Shown here one piece after another: positions 9,049 through 20,280 of a DNA stretch of 64,000 bases; position 1 is the first letter of the stretch, and the number at the start of each line of letters is the position of its first letter. The DNA lies in contig NZ_AP022829.1 of assembly GCF_011405655.1 (NCBI RefSeq), forward strand, positions 1,287,001-1,351,000, given 5' to 3'. Under the pieces are notes generated by a model. The model did no database searches, was not told the origin of the DNA, and saw nothing but the letters and a program-made list of their open reading frames with translations. The translations under genes were made by a program, and so were the position numbers. The DNA comes from Adlercreutzia hattorii. GTDB taxonomy: Bacteria; Actinomycetota; Coriobacteriia; Coriobacteriales; Eggerthellaceae.

Positions 9049-11658
9049 ATGACCCGTTTCATCCAGCAGAGCGCTTGCGAGGGGAGGCGCCCCCACGGAG
9101 TGGTTCCCGACCGTCTGAGGAGCCGACCGCGCCTTCTGTCGCGGCTCCTCGAGGATCGCGGCGCCCTGCGCCTTGTCGTCGCGCCGCCGGGGTTCGGCAA
9201 GGCGACGCTCGCATTTGAGTACGCATCCGTGATGTTCCAGTTCGAACACGTATTCTGGCTGCGCGGCTCGTCGCCCTGCTTCCTGCGGGATTTGGATGCG
9301 GGGGTGCTGGCCGAGGCGGTGCTTGAAGCCGACGAGCACGCCGCGCTGATGGTGGTGGCCGATCTTCCGCTCCTTACCGATGATCGCGCCGAGGCCTTTG
9401 CGGAGGTCGTGGAGCGCTTGGCGGATGCAAGCTGCGAGGTGATTGCCACGACAACGCGGGCCGATGCGCCGATGGAGCTGTTCGGCAGGCGCGTCGTCAT
9501 CGAGGCCGCGGAGATGCTGGTAGCGCGGGAGGATTTGGAGGAGGAGCCCGAAGGGGTGACGGATCGGCGCCCCTTGGGGTTGGCCGAGCGCATTGCCGCC
9601 CTGCGATGGGGGTCTGCGACGCCGATCCAGCTGGTGCTCGGCGCGAGTCGGGCGGGATGCACTCCGGAAGAGGAGCTTGCCCTGTGGGCCATGACGGTGC
9701 TCGGAAGGGGCACGATAGACGACGTGCGAGCGCTGCTCGGGGCTCGCCGGGCCGAGAAGGCCTGGGATGCTCTCGCCGCGCGCTGCCCTCTTGTGGGCAT
9801 TTCCGCAGGCGAAGAGAGCTTCGCCGCACTTTCCGTATCCCTTGGGGAGGTGAGGGATCACGGGCGGGCGCGTCTTCAGGCGCTCGCCGAGACCTGCGGG
9901 TTCGCCGGCAGGGAGGAGGCGATAGAGGTTTTGGCGGAGCGCTTGATGGAGCGCGGGGAATGCGGGCGCGCCGTGAGCGCGATGACGCTGCTGGCGCGCC
10001 GGCGGGCCCACGGCCGGTGGCTGGCGGCGAACGGCTGGGCGGCCCTGTGGGGCGGCGCGGCCGTCGAGGTGTGCGAGCTCTACGAATCGGCGACCCGCAC
10101 CCAAATGGCAGCCCGGGCGGATATCAACGCCATGATCGCCTGGGCCTGGGCGCAGCGGGGCGATCGCGCGCGGGCCGTTCAGTTCGCCCAGCGCAGCCTT
10201 GTCTCGGAGAGGAGCACGCCGCGAACGGTTCTCTCTGCGGCGTTGGCGGCCTGGGAGGTGGGCAACGCGGCCACGCGCCGGGCCATGGAGGAGACGGTCG
10301 CCTCCTGCCTGGCTGAACTGGATGGCGCCGGGGGAGTCGAGCGGGAGGACGGTCTGGCCGAGCTGGTCGTGGTGGCGCATGGAGTGCTGGCGCTGGGCCG
10401 TGGCGGCGACGTCCTGGCGGTCTGGGCGTCCCAGGTCGGCGAAGCGCTGGACTGGGGAGGCGGCTCGCGCATCGACGTGGAGCGCAGGCTGCTCGGCGCC
10501 GCGGCGGCGCTGGAGGGCCTGGAGGCGACCGGAGCGCTGGGCGCCGGCGCCGATACGGCCATTGCCGGCCGACCCGAGCTGGTGCGGCTCGTTGCTTGCA
10601 GCCATCGCGCCCTGGACGCACTCGTGGAGCGCGGCTGGAGCCTCGGCTTCGGAGCCTACCGGGCGGCCGCTGCACTGGAGCGGGCAGGGGAGGTGCTCGA
10701 AGGCCTCGGCCTGCCGCGGCTTTCTGCCCCTGTGGCCGCCGCATTATTTGCGGCTCACGTCGAGAAGGGGGCGGCCCGCTCGCGCCGCGAGAAGTCTTCT
10801 GGAGCCCCTGTCGTCGAGGCTCCCGAGCGCGGGCGCAGTTTGCCGGTGCCCAGTGCGCCCCGGACGGCGATGGCCGTCGCGCCCGAGATGTCCGTGGAGC
10901 CGCTGCGCCTGAAGCTGTTCGGCACCATGGAAGTCGCTTTGGGGCGCCGCGACATCACCTATCAGTTCGAGGGCCGCCCGAAGACCCGTCTTCTGCTGGC
11001 GCTGCTCGCCCTGCACCGCGGGCGCGAGCTGGGACGCGACCAGATCGTCTCCATGTTGTGGCCGGCCGCCGACAAGCGCACGGGGGCGAAGAGCTTCTAC
11101 CGCGTGTGGGGAGATCTGCGATCCCTCCTTTCCCAGCAGGGGTCGTGCCCCTACCTCATCCGCAGCCGCTATGGCTGCCGGCTCGATCCCGATTTGTTCG
11201 AGAGCGACTTAGACGAGTTCGAGGAGCTGATTCGCTGCCTTCTGTTCGGCCCTGCCGACGATATGGCCTGGGAGAGGGCCATAGCGACGATCCAGGGCTC
11301 CTTCGGCAGCGTGCTTCTGCCCACCGAGCGCAAGTGCGAGGCCATCGTCGTCTTCCGCGATCGCCTCGACGCGGAGTTCGTGGACGGCCTGGTGGCAGCT
11401 TCGCGGCGTCTTCTTGTCCGGGGTGAGCTCCAGGGGGCGCTGTGGCTCGCTCGGGAGGCCTTTCAGCGCGATGCGGGGCGCGAGGACGCGGCAGCGGCCC
11501 TCATGCGCGCGCAGATGGCCACCGATCAGCGCTCGGCCGCCGTGCAGACGTTCTTCGCCTGCCGCGACCGCCTGTCGCGAACGCTGGGACTCGATCCCTC
11601 GCCGGCGCTGGCCGCGCTCTACCGGCAGCTGTTGGAAGGCGAGTTGTCTTTCGCCTAG
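9049..11658 (+). CDS. Large STAND-type transcriptional regulator with wHTH and BTAD domains
   Basis: An 869-residue protein. Residues ~25-230 look like a MalT-type STAND NTPase: VVAPPGFGKATLAFEYA is a Walker A region, but the residue after the lysine is Ala rather than Ser/Thr. Residues ~230-590 are Ala/Arg-rich helical repeats of the TPR-like kind. Residues ~615-700 (LRLKLFGTMEV onward) form an OmpR/SARP-type winged helix and ~715-865 a bacterial transcriptional activator (BTAD) domain. It should act as a ligand- or partner-gated DNA-binding activator in the cytoplasm. ATG 9049 has AAGGAG 6 bases upstream; ATG 9043 is an alternative. cydAB lies next in the same orientation, so it may control oxidase expression, but that is only inferred from position. 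Confidence 0.85.
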   Translation: MTRFIQQSACEGRRPHGVVPDRLRSRPRLLSRLLEDRGALRLVVAPPGFGKATLAFEYASVMFQFEHVFWLRGSSPCFLRDLDAGVLAEAVLEADEHAALMVVADLPLLTDDRAEAFAEVVERLADASCEVIATTTRADAPMELFGRRVVIEAAEMLVAREDLEEEPEGVTDRRPLGLAERIAALRWGSATPIQLVLGASRAGCTPEEELALWAMTVLGRGTIDDVRALLGARRAEKAWDALAARCPLVGISAGEESFAALSVSLGEVRDHGRARLQALAETCGFAGREEAIEVLAERLMERGECGRAVSAMTLLARRRAHGRWLAANGWAALWGGAAVEVCELYESATRTQMAARADINAMIAWAWAQRGDRARAVQFAQRSLVSERSTPRTVLSAALAAWEVGNAATRRAMEETVASCLAELDGAGGVEREDGLAELVVVAHGVLALGRGGDVLAVWASQVGEALDWGGGSRIDVERRLLGAAAALEGLEATGALGAGADTAIAGRPELVRLVACSHRALDALVERGWSLGFGAYRAAAALERAGEVLEGLGLPRLSAPVAAALFAAHVEKGAARSRREKSSGAPVVEAPERGRSLPVPSAPRTAMAVAPEMSVEPLRLKLFGTMEVALGRRDITYQFEGRPKTRLLLALLALHRGRELGRDQIVSMLWPAADKRTGAKSFYRVWGDLRSLLSQQGSCPYLIRSRYGCRLDPDLFESDLDEFEELIRCLLFGPADDMAWERAIATIQGSFGSVLLPTERKCEAIVVFRDRLDAEFVDGLVAASRRLLVRGELQGALWLAREAFQRDAGREDAAAALMRAQMATDQRSAAVQTFFACRDRLSRTLGLDPSPALAALYRQLLEGELSFA

Positions 11659-11737
11659 GGGTGAGGCAGGCGAGGCGGCGAAACGGGCAGGAAGTGACAC
11701 CAGGTTGACACGCTGCCTTCCGCAAAGAAGGAGTACC

Positions 11738-11761
11738 ATGGAACCTGACCGTTCCGCTTAG
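11738..11761 (+). CDS. Possible 7-codon leader peptide upstream of cydA
   Basis: ATG 11738 begins a seven-residue frame (MEPDRSA) ended by TAG 11759-11761, with a strong AAGGAG at 11728-11733. It is followed by a GC-rich hairpin (GCGGCCG at 11792-11798 with CGGCCGC at 11804-11810) and then the cydA ribosome binding site. The layout resembles a leader-peptide control region. A TTGACA at 11705 has no matching -10 at normal spacing. Confidence 0.3.
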   Translation: MEPDRSA

Positions 11762-11836
11762 GGATGGGAACGTATTCGATTGCGCCCAGGGGCGGCCGCA
11801 TCTCGGCCGCGGGCGCGCAGAGAAAGGGGGTGTGCA

Positions 11837-13327
11837 ATGGAGGCTTTCGCTGATGTGGCGGTGCTCTCGCGCATTCAGTTCGCGCTGACGGTGGCGTACC
11901 ACTTCCTGTTCGTGCCGCTGTCCATCGGACTCGGGCTCATTCTGGCCATCAACGAGACCCGCTATTACCGCTCGCGCAAACCTGAGGACGCTGCGGCGAC
12001 GAAATTCTGGGTGAAGGTGTTCACCGCGACTTTCGCCATCGGAGTGGCCACGGGCATCACCATGGAGTTCTCCTTCGGCACCAACTGGGCGAACTACTCG
12101 CGGTTCGTGGGCGACATCTTCGGAGCTCCCTTGGCCGCTGAGGCGCTGTTCGCCTTTTTCCTGGAGTCGATTTTTCTGGGTGTGCTCCTGTTCGGGCGCG
12201 AGCGGGTGAGCCCGAAGTTCTACATGGTGTCCTCGTGGCTCGTGTGGGCCGGGTCGTGCCTATCGGCGCTGTGGATCCTCATCGCGAACTCCTGGATGCA
12301 GACGCCGGCCGGCGCGGAGCTTAACGCCGACGGCACCGAGGCCGTCATCACCGACTTCTTCTCGGCGGCCTTCAACCCGTCCATCTTCGCCCGCTACACC
12401 CATACCGTGGACGCACTGCTCATCATGGGCGCGTTCGTGGCCATGGCTGTGGCCGGCTGGTATATGCTCAAGGGCCGCAACGCCGAGTTCGCCATGAAGA
12501 CCATGCGCATCGCCGCCGTGGTGGGCATCGTGACCTCCTGCGCCATGATCGTGTTCGCCCACTCTTCGGCCGTGGTGGTGTGGAACGAGCAGCCCACCAA
12601 GCTCGCCATGATGGAGGGCATGTACGATTCCGAGGTGCCCCCGCTGTACGCCGTGGGCATTGTGGATGAGGACAACCAGGAGGTCATCGCTCCCTTCGCC
12701 ATTCCCGGCGGTACGAGCTTTCTGGCCACGGGCAACTTCGAGACGGAGTATCCGGGCTTAAACGAGCTCGCCCAGACCGAGGAGTACGGCGACATGGTGG
12801 TGGAGGACATGCCCGTGGGGCTCGTGTTCCAGAGCTACCACCTCATGGTGGCCATGTACGGGCTCATCATGCTGACGAGCATTCTCGTGCTCGTGTTCAC
12901 CTTCAAGGGCGGCCGCATCGCGAAGATGCGCTGGCTGCAGTGGGCGGCGGTGCTGTCGCCCATCTGGCCGTTCATCGCCATTCAGACGGGTTGGATCACC
13001 GCCGAGGTGGGGCGCCAGCCCTGGGTGGTGTACCCGTCGGTCACGGGCCCCGACGGCGTGTCGCTGCTGACGGCCGACGGCATCTCAATGTCGGTGTCGG
13101 CGCCGGAGCTGTGGCTGACGCTGGGCCTGTTCGTGCTCGTGTATCTGGTGCTGCTCATCGGGTGGGCGCGGGTCATCGGCCGCTTCATCAAGGAAGGGCC
13201 GGTTGCCGAGGGCGCTGCTGCCGCCGATGCGGCTGCAGTGGCCGTGGTCGCCGCCGACGCCGAGGGCGATGTCGTCGTTGCGGAGGCCGTCGCCGCCGCG
13301 GGCGATAGCAAGAAGGAAGGTGAGTAG
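11837..13327 (+). CDS. cydA: Cytochrome bd quinol oxidase subunit I
   Basis: A 496-residue membrane protein with about nine membrane spans. SRIQFALTVAYHFLFVPLSIG carries the N-terminal haem-ligand histidine, and VGRQPWVVYPS is the conserved GRQPW motif near the quinol site. The loop between helices 6 and 7 is short (S-type). CydA holds hemes b558, b595 and d and reduces oxygen with electrons from quinol. The C-terminus carries an Ala/Val/Asp-rich tail of about 45 residues not needed for the fold. AAAGGGGG precedes ATG 11837. cydB follows after 2 bases. An anaerobe would use it to scavenge traces of oxygen. Confidence 0.96.
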   Translation: MEAFADVAVLSRIQFALTVAYHFLFVPLSIGLGLILAINETRYYRSRKPEDAAATKFWVKVFTATFAIGVATGITMEFSFGTNWANYSRFVGDIFGAPLAAEALFAFFLESIFLGVLLFGRERVSPKFYMVSSWLVWAGSCLSALWILIANSWMQTPAGAELNADGTEAVITDFFSAAFNPSIFARYTHTVDALLIMGAFVAMAVAGWYMLKGRNAEFAMKTMRIAAVVGIVTSCAMIVFAHSSAVVVWNEQPTKLAMMEGMYDSEVPPLYAVGIVDEDNQEVIAPFAIPGGTSFLATGNFETEYPGLNELAQTEEYGDMVVEDMPVGLVFQSYHLMVAMYGLIMLTSILVLVFTFKGGRIAKMRWLQWAAVLSPIWPFIAIQTGWITAEVGRQPWVVYPSVTGPDGVSLLTADGISMSVSAPELWLTLGLFVLVYLVLLIGWARVIGRFIKEGPVAEGAAAADAAAVAVVAADAEGDVVVAEAVAAAGDSKKEGE

Positions 13328-13329
13328 CC

Positions 13330-14364
13330 ATGATGGAGTTCTTAAGCGTGCTGTGGTTCTTCCTCATCTTCGTGCTTATCGCGGGCTATTTCGTGCTTGA
13401 CGGGTTCGACTTGGGTATCGGCGTGCTGTCGCCCTTCATCGCCAAAAACGACGAGGAGCGCGCGGTGCTGCGCCGGGCCATAGGGCCTGTGTGGGACGGC
13501 AACGAGGTGTGGCTGCTCACGGCGGGCGGCGCGCTGTTCGCCGCCTTCCCGGACGCCTATGCCACGACGTTCTCCGGGTTCTACCTGGCCGTCATGCTGG
13601 TGCTGTTCGGCCTTATCGTGCGTGCCGTGTCCTTCGAGTTCCGTGCCGGCGATCCGTCCTGGGGAAAGCTCTGGGACGCGTGCTTCTTTGTGGGCTCGCT
13701 GCTTCCGGCGCTGCTGCTCGGCGTGGCGGTGGGCAACATCTTCGCCGGCATCCCCATGGACGCCGCGGGCGATTACGCCGGCGTGCCCCTGATCGGCCTC
13801 ATCACGCCTTTCACGCTGCTGACGGGGCTTTTGGGGCTGGCGATGTTTCTGGCCGCCGGCTCCTGCTGGGCCGCGCTGAAGGCGCCGCTGCCCTCTTGCC
13901 TTCAGGCCCGCGCCGCTCGTCTGCGCCTGCCCCTGCAGGTGATTGCGCTTGCGCTGTTCGCCGTGGTGTCCGTGTACGCCCTCGTCCTTGTCGGGCCCGA
14001 GATGGATCCGAACCTGGGCATCCTGCGGTGGCTGTTCGCGGCGCTTGTGGTGGTGGGGCTGTTGGCCTCGCTCGTCGTGGGCAAGACGTCCGGGGACGAC
14101 CTGAAGGCGTTTCTGGCCCAGTCCGCGTCCATGATCGCGCTCGTGGCGCTTCTGGCCTGCTCCATGTTCCCCGTGCTCGTGAACGCCACGGCCGATTCCG
14201 TGGGGCCGGCCATCACTTTGGCCAACGCCGCATCGTCGGAGCTGTCGCTCACCTGGATGACTATCATCCTGTGCATCGGGCTTCCGCTCGTTCTCGTGTA
14301 CCACGTGGTCATCTACCGCACCTTCCGCGGCCGCGTGAACCCCGCCGATCTGGAGGAGTACTAG
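13330..14364 (+). CDS. cydB: Cytochrome bd quinol oxidase subunit II
   Basis: A 344-residue membrane protein. It opens MMEFLSVLWFFLIFVLIAGYF with LDGFDLGIGVL, the conserved CydB N-terminus, and VWDGNEVWLLTAGGALFAAFP is a further family signature. It pairs with CydA in the membrane and stabilises the haem centres. The start is preceded by AAGGAAGGTGAG inside the cydA end. No cydCD assembly transporter genes follow here. A terminator-like hairpin lies 200 bases downstream. Confidence 0.96.
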   Translation: MMEFLSVLWFFLIFVLIAGYFVLDGFDLGIGVLSPFIAKNDEERAVLRRAIGPVWDGNEVWLLTAGGALFAAFPDAYATTFSGFYLAVMLVLFGLIVRAVSFEFRAGDPSWGKLWDACFFVGSLLPALLLGVAVGNIFAGIPMDAAGDYAGVPLIGLITPFTLLTGLLGLAMFLAAGSCWAALKAPLPSCLQARAARLRLPLQVIALALFAVVSVYALVLVGPEMDPNLGILRWLFAALVVVGLLASLVVGKTSGDDLKAFLAQSASMIALVALLACSMFPVLVNATADSVGPAITLANAASSELSLTWMTIILCIGLPLVLVYHVVIYRTFRGRVNPADLEEY

Positions 14365-14564
14365 TCTCTCCGCGGCATTTACTGGGGCGTTACGGGCTGC
14401 TCGCTTGCATGGGCCGAAGTCTCCGCCATCATGTTTCGGGAGGGGTTGCCGCGATGCCCGGGCCTTGTGGGTCTCACATTGGTGGGCGGCGATGTCTCGT
14501 CGGGAGAGGGGCCGCCATGATGCTTGGGTCTCGCAGGATGCTTCGTCTTTGTTGACGTACTTTC

Positions 14565-14600
14565 GGGGAGGACCTGCTATGGCGGGCCCTCCCCGTTTTT
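14565..14600 (+). terminator. Terminator-like hairpin downstream of cydB
   Basis: GGGGAGG at 14565-14571 pairs with CCTCCCC at 14588-14594 and is followed by GTTTTT. It is the first credible terminator after cydB, some 200 bases from its stop codon. Confidence 0.6.
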
Positions 14601-14628
14601 CCGTGGTTCTGTCCGGGCTACTTCGCAC

Positions 14629-14812
14629 TTGTCTGCAGCTTGCGTTTGGCCTTGCCTGGCCCCCTCTGCCTGCAGCTTGCGCCCGGGCTGCCCCGGTTTC
14701 TCCTGCCTGCAGCTTGCGCCCGGGCTGCCCCGGTTTCTCCTGCCTGCAGCTTGCGCCCGGATCCTTCTGGCCTATCTGCCTGCAGCCCGCGCCCGGGCTG
14801 CCCCGGTCCCGC
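14629..14812. repeat. 37-bp tandem repeat array, about five units
   Basis: Units begin at about 14629, 14666, 14703, 14740 and 14776. The 14666 and 14703 units are identical 37-mers (core CTGCCTGCAGCTTGCGCCCG); the others share the TGCAG-TGCG core but diverge. A frame stays open through it, but composition and lack of a start signal argue against a gene. The repeat is Pro/Ala/Cys-rich if read as protein. Confidence 0.8.
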
Positions 14813-14876
14813 TGTTGACTATTTTGCCTCTGGCGGTCTTGCTCCTGCCAACTCCCGCCAAATTCTCGGACGGTAA

Positions 14877-15042
14877 TTTCGAGTTGTTAGACTTTTGTTC
14901 GGCGCTATGCCGAGGTAGGTCGCCATGACGTTCGTCAATGTATCCGAATATGGTGAATAGCCCCAGGTCAGAGATGTGATGTGGAAAACGAGACATCGTA
15001 GGGGGGTGGGGCTGCTGTCTGCGAAACTCTAACAACTCGAAA
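14877..15042. repeat. 166-bp inverted-repeat-bounded element, left of nuclease-like gene
   Basis: TTTCGAGTTGTTAGA at 14877-14891 is a perfect 15-bp inverted match to 15028-15042. The same ends recur at 16564-16728 on the other side of the gene at 15324, with nearly the same length (165 bp) but an unrelated interior. No gene is inside. The form is that of a small MITE-like element or a paired regulatory site. Confidence 0.8.
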
Positions 15043-15323
15043 ATCTTGCGCCATTTTAGTTCGCTGATTGAAATGCTTTGATCCCGGACGGAACGGGATC
15101 GCACTTGCCCTAATGTCCTTTGCGCTCGGACGGAATGGCCCTCCGCTTGCCCTTGCGTGCTTTGATCCCAGACGGAGTGGGCCTCCGCTTGTTCTTGTCC
15201 CGAGTTTGCTTCTGCGACCAATTGCTCGATTACCGCATCTTTCGCAGACGAATTTCCCTCTGGTGTATTTCGCTCGATTGTGATATAGCATACAGTAATA
15301 CATTATTAAGTAAAGGAGGGGAA

Positions 15324-16436
15324 ATGCGGTGCATCTGCTTAAGTCATGAGACTGCTTTGGAATTCTGGAGGTTGTGGTCCGCTCGCAATGGCATTGCCTT
15401 GCATCTTTTCCATTGTCGTAAGACGATACAGACCGATGATCTGCCTTTTCGGATCTTTCCGTCATCGGCCGTTCTGGTGGATTCGTCCTCAGCAAAACGC
15501 ACCGTTGTCGAAATTATTGATGGTGCGCTAGAGGATGGTGTGCCGGAAGAACTCACTGAGCTGCTTGGCGCTTGTCGCGTTGTCTTGTCGGAGACGCATT
15601 CGTCGAAGCGCTCGAAAGAGCCTGGACTCGCTGATAGTTCGAGTGGCGCCGGAAAAGTTCTCCATGTGCTCGGGCATCGCAAGCCCGGGGTGCGTACTGC
15701 GGACGGGTTGACGTATCACCACAGCTCGGCAACATATCCGAAAGGGTCTTTCCTTAAAATCGCGCGGGGTGTGTACGTTTGTGCTCCGGAACTCGTTTTT
15801 GCCCAGATGGCATCGTTGCTTCCCTTTGGCGCGCTTCTGTCATTGGGCTATGAGCTATGCGGTTGCTATCCTGTCGAGGCCAGCGAGTATCTTGTGCGAC
15901 ATCCGCTCTGCTCGCCGAATCGGCTGGTTGCCTTCTGCAGCCATTTGCGTGGCTTCAAGGGGTCGGCGCCGGCGAAGACGGCTGCGCGATACGTTCTGGC
16001 AAAGTCGGCTTCGCCAGCTGAGACGTCCTTGGCGATCATAGCGACTGCGCCGCGTAATTACGGCGGATTCGGCATGAGGGGTGCGCGTCTTAATGAGCCG
16101 ATCAAGTTGAGGCGAGAGCCGGAGCGTATCGCTCATGGCTCGTCGTTGGTATGCGATGTGCTATGGCCCGAGCGCGGCGTGGCACTTGAATACGATAGCT
16201 CGCAGTTCCATGGGAGCAGCTCTCGCCTTTCCCGTGATTCGCGTCGCAGGAGCGCGCTGGCTGCTCAGGGATTGGAGATAAGATCAATCACGGCGAGTCA
16301 GCTTGAGAATGTTTTCGAATTCCAAGAGACAATTCTGCATGCATTTCGCGCAGCTGGCTGTGATTTCAAGCGGCTCAACGGAAAGCAACTCGATCGCCAT
16401 ATGAGGCTTCGCAGCGAACTGCGCAAGTGCGTGTGA
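15324..16436 (+). CDS. Nuclease-like protein of unknown family, paralogue of the gene at 53574
   Basis: A 370-residue protein from ATG 15324 with an excellent AAAGGAGGGG upstream. The C-terminal third has VCDVLWPERGVALEYDSSQFH and RRRSALAAQGLEIRSITASQL, a D...E-x-D layout followed by an R..AL...G pattern that resembles DUF559/Vsr-type PD-(D/E)XK nuclease folds. The middle (FLKIARGVYVCAPELVFAQMA ... LGYELCGCY) matches the 53574 protein (FLRIDHGVIVSCPELCFLQLA ... AGCFLCGTF). The N-terminal ~100 residues are unrecognised. Composition is less GC-rich than in the flanking cydAB and secA genes. It stands alone between two ~165-bp elements with matching ends. Alternatives are an AbiEi-like regulator or a selfish-element nuclease; activity is unproven. 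Confidence 0.75.
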   Translation: MRCICLSHETALEFWRLWSARNGIALHLFHCRKTIQTDDLPFRIFPSSAVLVDSSSAKRTVVEIIDGALEDGVPEELTELLGACRVVLSETHSSKRSKEPGLADSSSGAGKVLHVLGHRKPGVRTADGLTYHHSSATYPKGSFLKIARGVYVCAPELVFAQMASLLPFGALLSLGYELCGCYPVEASEYLVRHPLCSPNRLVAFCSHLRGFKGSAPAKTAARYVLAKSASPAETSLAIIATAPRNYGGFGMRGARLNEPIKLRREPERIAHGSSLVCDVLWPERGVALEYDSSQFHGSSSRLSRDSRRRSALAAQGLEIRSITASQLENVFEFQETILHAFRAAGCDFKRLNGKQLDRHMRLRSELRKCV

Positions 16437-16563
16437 GGAGGTGGGGCGAAGTGGGCGGCCGAGGCGAAAGGCCGAGATGCGGGGCTGAACCAAATGCACT
16501 AACGCCATGAGTTTGTTCATTTGTCATACCTGAGACAATGTCTGGTTTGGTTTGAGGCAAAAA

Positions 16564-16728
16564 TTTTGAGTTGTTAGACGTTTGCGGAGCTGGCGCTCGC
16601 ATAAATCTGTAATCTGAACGACTGTATATGCTAAAGTATTTAAAAAAATATCTTAATACGTATATCAATCTCAAAACCACTGCGGGGTAGAGTGATGTGA
16701 ATTGGCTCTAAACTCTAACAACTCGAAA
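16564..16728. repeat. 165-bp inverted-repeat-bounded element, right of nuclease-like gene
   Basis: TTTTGAGTTGTTAGA at 16564-16578 matches the inverse of 16714-16728 at 14 of 15 positions. Ends and length agree with the element at 14877-15042, while the interior here is AT-rich (around 16620-16680) and different. Upstream, 16437-16560 holds nothing I can identify. Confidence 0.8.
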
Positions 16729-16930
16729 AAAGAAGCATCTGGTTAGGAGAGATTGGCCGGTGGTCGATTTCAAGCGATTTCCGCGAAGACTGCAAGGCTG
16801 TATGAGAGTGGGCTTTCGAGCGAGATGCCGTCGGGAAAAGTAGTGGCAACGATTGAAGAAGTGACGCGAAGGGCCGGGGTGTGACGGTGCAGGAGCGCGA
16901 AGGGGTCGGGGTGCGACGGCGCTGGACGGC

Positions 16931-17070
16931 GCAGAAGGGCGCAGAACGGTGCGGGAGAGCGCAACCGGGCGCAACCGGGCGCAGAAGGGCGCAGAAGGGC
17001 GCAGAAGGGCGCAGAACGGTGCGGGAGAGCGCAACCGGGCGCAACCGGGCGCAGAAGGGCGCAGAAGGGG
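16931..17070. repeat. Array of 14 in-phase decamers upstream of secA
   Basis: Fourteen 10-mers run without a gap: GCAGAAGGGC, GCAGAACGGT, GCGGGAGAGC and GCAACCGGGC in ordered blocks, so the series [GCAGAACGGT GCGGGAGAGC], then GCAACCGGGC twice, appears two times. The 10-bp period is close to one helical turn. Frames through it stay open because 10 is not a multiple of 3, but no start signal suggests a gene. Between this and secA (17071-17251) I see only a leader region. Confidence 0.85.
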
Positions 17071-17251
17071 GTCTCGTCGCCTTGCAAACCCTGTGAAATT
17101 GGGCGCGCCACCTGCGCTCTGTGGTAGAGTGGAGCAGATTTGCACCGAGGCGGCCCGCGCGGTCGCCCAATGAAGGCGACGGGAGTTGTTAAAAGGGAGG
17201 CGATCGCCGACCCCATGACCGCTCGCCGACCACAGAAAGAAGACGCAACCT

Positions 17252-20083
<2,832 letters not shown>

Positions 20084-20089
20084 TGCACA

Positions 20090-20244
20090 CTCAACTATGG
20101 TTGAGCGAAGCGGGATGCGGGGTGCCGCTCACCAAGCGAGTTCCGCAGATGGTATCGAAGACGGTAAGCGAGGGGGAGTAGTAGCCTTGACGCCTTCGAT
20201 ACCAGCGAGGACTGTCTGAGCGACTGAGCGGTACCCCGCAGCCC
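20090..20244. repeat. Palindromic repeat family copy A (secA-prfB spacer)
   Basis: It begins with the dyad CTCAACTATGGTTGAG (20090-20105). Outer arms GCGGGGTGCCGCTCA (20117-20131) and TGAGCGGTACCCCGC (20225-20239) pair with one mismatch; an inner 11-bp stem joins 20150-20160 and 20194-20204. Two conserved blocks, AAGCGAGTTCCGCAG and GCGAGGACTGTCTGAGCGAC, are shared with copies at 42062-42197 (opposite orientation) and 47191-47391. It fills nearly the whole secA-prfB gap. Confidence 0.9.
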
Positions 20245-20280
20245 GCCCCCGGTGAGTTTCAAGGAGATTTAGATCAAGGC

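Noticed and set aside
11705-11710. TTGACA as -35 box of a cydA promoter
   Set aside because: No acceptable -10 sequence lies 15-19 bases downstream; the position is taken by the AAGGAG of the small leader frame.
14629-14812. CRISPR array
   Set aside because: The 37-bp units are directly abutting tandem repeats without unique spacers and there are no cas genes in the window. The same reasoning excludes the decamer, 18-bp and 27-bp arrays.
14400-14830. Cys/Pro-rich frames between cydB and the first nuclease-like gene
   Set aside because: They depend on the 37-bp repeats, overlap one another, and lack start signals or recognisable domains.
16881-17096. Open frame through the decamer array
   Set aside because: A 10-bp repeat without stop triplets keeps all frames open; there is no start signal and the product would be simple repeats.
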